Origin: Azoarcus sp.
GTDB taxonomy: Bacteria > Pseudomonadota > Gammaproteobacteria > Burkholderiales > Rhodocyclaceae
Reading direction: 5' to 3'
NCBI GenBank assembly: GCA_031258035.1
Contig: JAIRNL010000234.1
Location: forward strand, 1-7,054
DNA: 7,054 bases
Of the stretch, positions 1-4,616 are shown piece by piece. Positions within the stretch are counted from its first letter, which is position 1. Every line of letters starts with the position of its first letter. The position numbers and the translations under genes were made by a program. Below the pieces are notes generated by a model. That model saw only the letters and a list, made by a program, of their open reading frames with translations, was not told where the DNA came from and made no database searches.

Positions 1-297
1 ACGGCGGCGGCGTTGCCGTTCCAGGTCGACCGCGAGGGGCTGCGCATCGCCTGCAAGGGGCAGTGGCTCAACCTCACCCGTTACGAATACCTGTTGCTCG
101 CCTGCCTGCTCGAACATCCGGGGCGGGTGTATTCCCGCGCCCTCCTGATGGACAAGGTCTGGCGCGATGCGGAAGAAACGGAAGAACGCACCGTCGACAC
201 CCACATCAAGACCCTGCGCGCCAAGCTGCGCGCCGCGCTTCCGGAACGCGATCCCATCGTTACCCATCGCGGCCTGGGCTACAGCATCGACCCGTGA
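1..297 (+). CDS. creB: CreB-type response regulator, C-terminal DNA-binding domain (5' truncated by window edge)
   Basis: Only the last 98 codons are present; the reading frame is open at base 1, so the receiver domain with its phospho-acceptor Asp lies outside the window. The visible part is an OmpR/PhoB-family winged helix. It has a beta-strand lead-in, then TRYEYLLLACLLEHPGRV, then a helix-turn-helix whose recognition helix is within RTVDTHIKTLRAKLRA, then the wing ending in THRGLGYSI. These segments match remembered E. coli CreB (LTRYEFLLL, RTVDTHIKTLRAKLRA, THRGMGYS) more closely than generic OmpR-type regulators. The CreC-like kinase directly downstream, overlapping by 4 bases, supports this. 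In the cytoplasm it would act as a dimeric transcription activator once phosphorylated by CreC. Its targets here are unknown; I saw no tandem TTCAC CreB site in the window. The family is certain; the CreB subfamily is very likely. Confidence 0.9.
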   Translation, partial: TAAALPFQVDREGLRIACKGQWLNLTRYEYLLLACLLEHPGRVYSRALLMDKVWRDAEETEERTVDTHIKTLRAKLRAALPERDPIVTHRGLGYSIDP

Positions 298-1778
298 ACA
301 TCTCCGTCCGGTTTTTCCTCGGCTATTTTCTCGTCCTGGGGCTGGCCGCGTGGTTCGTGCTCAACATCGTCATCGACGAGATTTCGCCGGGGTTGCGGCA
401 GGCGCGGGAGGAAACGCAGGTGGATACCGCGCACCTCCTCGCCGAATTCGCCGCCGCCGACCTGGCTGACGGGCGCATCGCCGACGGCGCGTTCGCCGCC
501 GCGCTCGCCGCCGTCGCCGGACGACGCGAGCTCGGCGCCGCCATCTCCGGCATCAAGAAGGATCGGGTGGACTTCCGTGTCTACATCACCGACAGGCACG
601 GCATCGTGGTGTTCGATTCCACGGGGCGGGCGACGGGCGAGGATTTTTCGCAATGGAACGACATCGCCCGCACCCTGCGCGGCGAATACGGCGCGCGCAC
701 CACACGGGACGACGCCGACGATCCCGCGACCTCTTCCATGTACGTCACCGCGCCGGTGGAAAAGGACGGCGAGCGCATCGGCGCGCTCTCGTTCGCCAAG
801 CCGACGGCGACGCTCATGCCCTACATCGAACGCATGACCGGCCGCATCCGCTCCAGCAGTTTCGTCATGCTTTCCGTCTCCGCCCTCATCGGCGTTTTCT
901 TTTCGGCCTGGCTCACCTGGTCGATCCACGGTCTCATCCGCTACGCGCGCGACGTGAGCGCCGGACGCAAGGCGGAACCGCCCACCGGCGGCGGTCGCCA
1001 GTTTTCCGAACTCGCGCACGCGCTCGCCGCCATGCGCGAACGGCTGGAAGGCAAGCAATACGTGGAAAAATACGTCCAGAACCTTGCCCACGAGATGAAA
1101 AGCCCGCTCACCGCCATCGTCTCCGCCGCCGAACTGCTGGAAGGCGAATTGCCGGAGACCGAGCGGCAACGCTTCGCCACCCTGATTCAGGAACAATCGG
1201 GCCGCATGCAGCTCATCATCGAACGCCTGCTGCAACTGGCCCGGGTCGAACAATTGCAACGCCTCGAAGACGGGCAGGCGCTCGACTTGGCTGAACTGGC
1301 GCGCCAGACTATCGCCAGCCGCGCCGACGCGCTGGAAAAGCGCGGCATCGGATCGACGCTGCGCGCGCCGGACACCTGCCCCTGCCACGGCGACGCCTTT
1401 TTGTTGCAACAGGCCATCGCCAACCTGCTCGACAACGCCATTGATTTTTCTCCCGCCGGCGCTGAAATTGATGTCGCCGTGGAGAAAACGCTCGGCACGT
1501 TGCGCCTCACGGTGCGCGACCACGGGGAAGGCGCCCCCGATTACGCCTTGCCGCAAATTTTCGAGCGTTTCTATTCCCTGCCGCGCCCCGCCACCGGACG
1601 CAAGAGCACTGGCCTGGGCCTGCCCTTCGTGCGCGAGGTCGCGCAGCTGCATGGCGGCGACGCCCATTTCGCCAACCACCCGCAAGGCGGGGCCGAGGTG
1701 ACGCTGGAGATCGCGGCGGGGCCGGGGCGGGGACGAAGCGGGGCGCGGCCTGTGGATAAGCCGCCGCCGAGCGGGTAA
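294..1778 (+). CDS. creC: CreC-type inner-membrane sensor histidine kinase
   Basis: Encodes 494 residues from a GTG whose first bases overlap the creB stop (GTGA), so translation is probably coupled; no strong ribosome site is visible. Domains in order: transmembrane helix 1 (about residues 5-27), periplasmic sensor region (about 28-188), transmembrane helix 2 (about 190-211), HAMP-like linker, and dimerisation/phosphoacceptor helix with LAHEMKSPLTAI (His266). The GHKL ATPase domain follows, with an N box at NLLDNAID (Asn381), a G1 box at DHGEG (Asp409) and a G2 box at GLGLPFV (Gly440). LGYFLVLGLAAWFVL, the periplasmic WND..RTLRGEYGAR stretch and DYALPQIFERFYSLPR all closely resemble E. coli CreC (474 residues), so this is more than a generic kinase. 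It should autophosphorylate at His266 and pass phosphate to CreB. The last 20 or so residues are a Gly/Arg/Pro-rich tail beyond the E. coli end. That tail's DNA carries the dnaA promoter signals. The ligand is unknown. Confidence 0.92.
   Translation: MNISVRFFLGYFLVLGLAAWFVLNIVIDEISPGLRQAREETQVDTAHLLAEFAAADLADGRIADGAFAAALAAVAGRRELGAAISGIKKDRVDFRVYITDRHGIVVFDSTGRATGEDFSQWNDIARTLRGEYGARTTRDDADDPATSSMYVTAPVEKDGERIGALSFAKPTATLMPYIERMTGRIRSSSFVMLSVSALIGVFFSAWLTWSIHGLIRYARDVSAGRKAEPPTGGGRQFSELAHALAAMRERLEGKQYVEKYVQNLAHEMKSPLTAIVSAAELLEGELPETERQRFATLIQEQSGRMQLIIERLLQLARVEQLQRLEDGQALDLAELARQTIASRADALEKRGIGSTLRAPDTCPCHGDAFLLQQAIANLLDNAIDFSPAGAEIDVAVEKTLGTLRLTVRDHGEGAPDYALPQIFERFYSLPRPATGRKSTGLGLPFVREVAQLHGGDAHFANHPQGGAEVTLEIAAGPGRGRSGARPVDKPPPSG
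1751..1759 (-). promoter_or_regulatory. DnaA box, perfect consensus
   Basis: TGTGGATAA on the + strand is the exact reverse complement of the consensus DnaA box TTATCCACA. It lies in the Val-Asp-Lys codons near the 3' end of creC, 145 bases before the dnaA start, and covers the whole -35 hexamer of the proposed dnaA promoter. DnaA is known to repress its own gene through such boxes in other bacteria; that it does so here is inference. It is the only perfect box I found in the window. Confidence 0.8.
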
Positions 1779-1781
1779 AAT
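1753..1781 (+). promoter_or_regulatory. Putative sigma70-type dnaA promoter
   Basis: A -35-like TGGATA (1753-1758, four of six matches to TTGACA) is separated by exactly 17 bases from a -10-like TAAAAT (1776-1781, five of six matches to TATAAT). The -10 overlaps the TAA stop of creC. Transcription would start near 1788 and leave a leader of about 115 bases before dnaA. In a background this GC-rich, an A/T-rich hexamer at the correct spacing stands out. The position upstream of dnaA and the DnaA box over the -35 support the call. No transcript data are available. Confidence 0.55.
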
Positions 1782-1793
1782 CCCCCACCTGCC

Positions 1794-1818
1794 CCGGTCG
1801 AGGCGATGCCCCGACCGG
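1794..1818 (+). other. Inverted repeat / hairpin in the dnaA leader
   Basis: CCGGTCG (1794-1800) is exactly complementary to CGACCGG (1812-1818). After one mismatch the stem can continue with GG:CC around a five-base loop. It lies just downstream of the predicted dnaA transcription start, so it would form near the 5' end of the leader. No T-run follows, so it does not look like an intrinsic terminator. It may stabilise the mRNA or be incidental in GC-rich sequence. The rest of the 1779-1903 gap holds no further gene, repeat or clear site. Confidence 0.4.
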
Positions 1819-1903
1819 CCTTCGATCCGGCCGCGAGGCCGCGCGCCCGCCATTTCCGCGTTGTCGACGCGGCGGGCGTGGTTGATGTGTTCCCTGGAAG
1901 CCC

Positions 1904-3364
1904 GTGCCGCAAACGCAAACCGTCCCTCCCGTGGTCGATCAGGAATTCTGGCCGTTCTGCCTGGCGCGCCTGGAGCAGGAACTGCCCCCGCAGCAGTTCA
2001 GCACCTGGATCAAGCCCTTGCTGGTGGCGTATGTCGGCGCCGATGCCGGCGATGGCCCCCGCCTGACCCTGATCGTGCCCAACCGCTTCGTGTTGCAGTG
2101 GGTGCGCGACCGCTACCTGCGTCGGATCGGCGAACTGGGCGAGGAATTCCACGGCCTGCCGCTGCGTCTCGACTTGCAGTTGGCCCCGCCAGTCAAGCCC
2201 GTGTCCGGGGTGTCCGCTGCGGGCGCGTCTGTGGGCGCGCCGGCGCAGTCGGCCCCGTCCTCCGCGGTGGCGACCATCGCGCGCGATGCCGCGGCGGAGT
2301 CCGCGCCGGGCAAGACGCAGAACGGGGCGGAACTCGTCTACGAGAAGACCCGGCTCAATCCCGATTTCACTTTCGACACCCTGGTCACGGGCCGGGCCAA
2401 CGACCTGGCGCGCGCCGCGGCGAAGCAGGTGGCCCAGAATCCGGGCACGTCCTACAATCCGCTCTTCATCTACGGCGGCGTTGGCCTGGGCAAGACCCAC
2501 CTCGTTCACGCCATCGGCAACGAGGTGTTCCGGCAGAATCCGCGCGCGGAGGTGCGTTACGTGCATTCCGAGGATTTCGGCTCCGATGTCGTGCGCGCCT
2601 ACCAGCAAAAAAGTTTCGATGCCCTCAAGCGTTATTACCGTTCGCTCGACCTGCTCATCATCGACGACATCCAGTTTTTCCGCACCAAGGACAGGACGAA
2701 GGAAGAGTTCTTCCACGCCTTCAACGCGCTCACCGAGGCGAAAAAACAGATCGTCATCACCTGCGATACCTACCCCAAGGATATACAGGGACTGGAAGAC
2801 CGCCTGATTTCGCGCTTCGACTGGGGATTGACGGTGCAGATCGAAGCGCCCGAGCTGGAGATGCGCGTCGCCATCCTGCAAAAGAAGGCCGAGGCGCTCA
2901 AGGTGGCGCCCGATGGCGACGTGGCGTTCCTGATAGCCAAGAACCTGCGCTCGAACGTGCGCGAACTCGAGGGCGCGCTCAACAAGGTGGTCGCCTATGC
3001 CCGCTTCCATGGCCGCGAGATTTCGCTCGATCTCGCCAAGGAGGCGCTCAAGGATCTGCTCAACGCCCACAATCGCCAGTTGTCGGTCGAGCACATCCAG
3101 AAGACAGTGGCCGATTACTACAAGATCAAGGTCAACGACATGTACTCCAGGAAGCGCACCCGCGCCATCGCGCGCCCGCGCCAGGTGGCGATGTGGCTGG
3201 CGAAGGAGCTGACCGCGATGTCCCTGCCGGCGATTGGCGAAGCCTTCGGCGGGCGCGACCACACGACGGTCCTGCACGCCTGTCGCACGGTGGCCGAACT
3301 GCGCCAGCGCGATCCGCAACTCAACCACGATGTCCACGTGCTCACCCAGGTCTTGCGGGGGTGA
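1904..3364 (+). CDS. dnaA: Chromosomal replication initiator protein DnaA
   Basis: A complete AAA+ initiator of 486 residues (E. coli 467). It binds DnaA boxes, oligomerises with ATP at the origin, opens DNA and loads DnaB helicase; it also regulates transcription. Domain I (about 12-90) has the family tryptophans Trp16, Trp35 and Trp66. Domain II (about 94-150) is an Ala/Pro/Ser-rich linker. Domain III carries Walker A GGVGLGKTH (Lys197), Walker B LLIIDD (Asp254, Asp255), sensor 1 near VITCDTYP (283-291), an arginine finger in LISRFDWG (Arg304) and sensor 2 in SNVRELEG. Domain IV has ARPRQVAMWLAKEL and the signature GRDHTTVLHAC (Arg451, Asp452, His453). GTG 1904 is the first possible start after an in-frame stop at 1883. 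GGAAG (1896-1900) precedes it, though with only three bases of spacing. GTG 1931 would give an N-terminus closer to E. coli in length but lacks a ribosome site. dnaN follows in the usual order. Confidence 0.98.
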   Translation: MPQTQTVPPVVDQEFWPFCLARLEQELPPQQFSTWIKPLLVAYVGADAGDGPRLTLIVPNRFVLQWVRDRYLRRIGELGEEFHGLPLRLDLQLAPPVKPVSGVSAAGASVGAPAQSAPSSAVATIARDAAAESAPGKTQNGAELVYEKTRLNPDFTFDTLVTGRANDLARAAAKQVAQNPGTSYNPLFIYGGVGLGKTHLVHAIGNEVFRQNPRAEVRYVHSEDFGSDVVRAYQQKSFDALKRYYRSLDLLIIDDIQFFRTKDRTKEEFFHAFNALTEAKKQIVITCDTYPKDIQGLEDRLISRFDWGLTVQIEAPELEMRVAILQKKAEALKVAPDGDVAFLIAKNLRSNVRELEGALNKVVAYARFHGREISLDLAKEALKDLLNAHNRQLSVEHIQKTVADYYKIKVNDMYSRKRTRAIARPRQVAMWLAKELTAMSLPAIGEAFGGRDHTTVLHACRTVAELRQRDPQLNHDVHVLTQVLRG

Positions 3365-3415
3365 GCCGCTTTTTCCGCCGATCCAGCGTTTTCTTTTCTT
3401 TCAACCGGACCAACC

Positions 3416-4522
3416 ATGCTCCTGCTCAAAACCGATCGTGATGCTCTGCTCGCACCGCTGCAAGCGGTGTCCGGCGTCGTCGAGAAGCGCCATACGTTGC
3501 CCATTCTCTCGAACGTGCTGATCGAGAAGGCGGGCGACCGCCTGACCTTTACCGCCACCGACATCGAAATCCAGATCCGTACCGTCACCACGGGCAACGC
3601 CGACGGCGAGGATGCCAGGATCACCGTGGGCGCGCGCAAGTTGCAGGACATCCTGCGCGCGCTGCCGGACACCGAGGTCAGCCTTACCCTCGACGACAGC
3701 CGCCTTGCCGTGAAAGCCGGGCGCAGCCGCTTCCAGTTGCAGACGCTGCCCGCCGAGGATTACCCGCTGCTCACGCCGCCCACCGGCGACGCGGCGCGCT
3801 TTTCCGTGCCGCAGCGGGTATTCAGGCAACAACTGGCGCTGGTGGCCTACGCGATGGCGCAGCAGGACATCCGCTATTACCTCAACGGCCTGCTGCTCAT
3901 CGCCGACGGCGAGGCGCTGACGCTGGTGACGACCGACGGACACCGGCTGGCTTACGCGACCAGCGAACTCGAAACCGCCATCGCCACCCGCAGCGAAGTC
4001 ATCCTGCCGCGCAAGACCATTCTCGAACTCTTGCGCCAGATCGGCGACAACGACGATCCGATCGATATCGTCATCGCCGACAGCCAGGCCGTTTTCCGTT
4101 TCGGCTCGGTCGAGTTCGTCACCAAGCTCATCGACGGCAAATTTCCCGACTACGATCGCGTGATCCCGCGCGACCATCCCGGCTGCATCGTCCTGCCGCG
4201 CCTGGCGCTGCTCGCGTCCCTGCAACGGGCCGCGATCCTCTCCAACGAAAAATTCCACGGCGTGCGCCTGGTGCTGGACAACGGCATCCTTTCCATCATC
4301 AGCTCCAACGCCGAGCAGGAAGAAGCGCAGGAAGAAATCGAAGTCGATTTCCACGGAGAACGCCTGGATATCGGCTTCAACGTCGGCTACCTGCTCGACG
4401 TGCTCAACAACGTCTCGTCAGAGACCATCGAATGGCGTTTCCGCGATGGCAATTCGAGCGCGCTCGTCACCCTGCCCGGCAACGAACGCTTCAAATACGT
4501 CGTCATGCCGATGCGCATCTGA
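3416..4522 (+). CDS. dnaN: DNA polymerase III beta subunit (sliding clamp)
   Basis: Encodes 368 residues (E. coli 366), so it is full length. As a ring-shaped dimer of three similar domains per subunit it encircles DNA and tethers polymerase III, and it docks other replication and repair proteins. Family landmarks include the N-terminal LLAPLQAVSGVVEKRHTLPI and LSNVLIE, LPAEDYPLL, the central YYLNGLLL and TDGHRLAYA, KFPDYDRVIPRDH, and a C-terminus ending YVVMPMRI (usual ending MPMRL). The C-terminal end is part of the hydrophobic pocket that takes clamp-binding peptides. ATG 3416 lies 51 bases after dnaA, with a weak GGA ribosome site (3407-3409) six bases before it. The T-rich dnaA-dnaN gap shows no terminator hairpin, so co-transcription with dnaA is likely. 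A GC hairpin follows the stop codon. Nothing is abnormal in length or motifs. Confidence 0.98.
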   Translation: MLLLKTDRDALLAPLQAVSGVVEKRHTLPILSNVLIEKAGDRLTFTATDIEIQIRTVTTGNADGEDARITVGARKLQDILRALPDTEVSLTLDDSRLAVKAGRSRFQLQTLPAEDYPLLTPPTGDAARFSVPQRVFRQQLALVAYAMAQQDIRYYLNGLLLIADGEALTLVTTDGHRLAYATSELETAIATRSEVILPRKTILELLRQIGDNDDPIDIVIADSQAVFRFGSVEFVTKLIDGKFPDYDRVIPRDHPGCIVLPRLALLASLQRAAILSNEKFHGVRLVLDNGILSIISSNAEQEEAQEEIEVDFHGERLDIGFNVGYLLDVLNNVSSETIEWRFRDGNSSALVTLPGNERFKYVVMPMRI

Positions 4523-4537
4523 CCGCCACGGTCGCGC

Positions 4538-4571
4538 CGCCGGGGCCATCGGCCCCGGCGCGGGCCTTTTT
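4538..4571 (+). terminator. Putative intrinsic terminator or attenuator between dnaN and gyrB
   Basis: A perfect 10-bp GC stem, CGCCGGGGCC (4538-4547) with GGCCCCGGCG (4551-4560), closes a three-base loop. Six bases later comes a TTTTT run (4567-4571). A competing shorter stem, GGCCC (4551-4555) with GGGCC (4562-4566), ends directly at the T-run and is the more canonical terminator geometry. The two stems share bases and cannot form together. The T-run is short, so termination may be partial, allowing read-through into gyrB. No convincing separate gyrB promoter was seen between the hairpin and gyrB. Confidence 0.5.
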
Positions 4572-4616
4572 CGCCGCCTCCGTTTCACCCCTCCCCGTTT
4601 CGCCACCGAGATCCCC

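Noticed and set aside
279..1853. A 524-codon minus-strand open frame opposite creC
   Set aside because: Its translation is Gly/Arg/Glu-rich with no family features, and it mirrors a well-supported histidine kinase.
1806..2066. Possible upstream ORF starting with ATG in the dnaA leader
   Set aside because: It overlaps dnaA out of frame, has no ribosome site, and its translation has no recognisable features.
1571..3337. A 588-codon minus-strand open frame opposite creC/dnaA
   Set aside because: It spans two unrelated genes and their gap, has no known motif, and is explained by GC-rich codon usage.
4584..4599. TTCAC before gyrB as a CreB binding site
   Set aside because: The known CreB site needs two TTCAC copies six bases apart; the second copy is not present.
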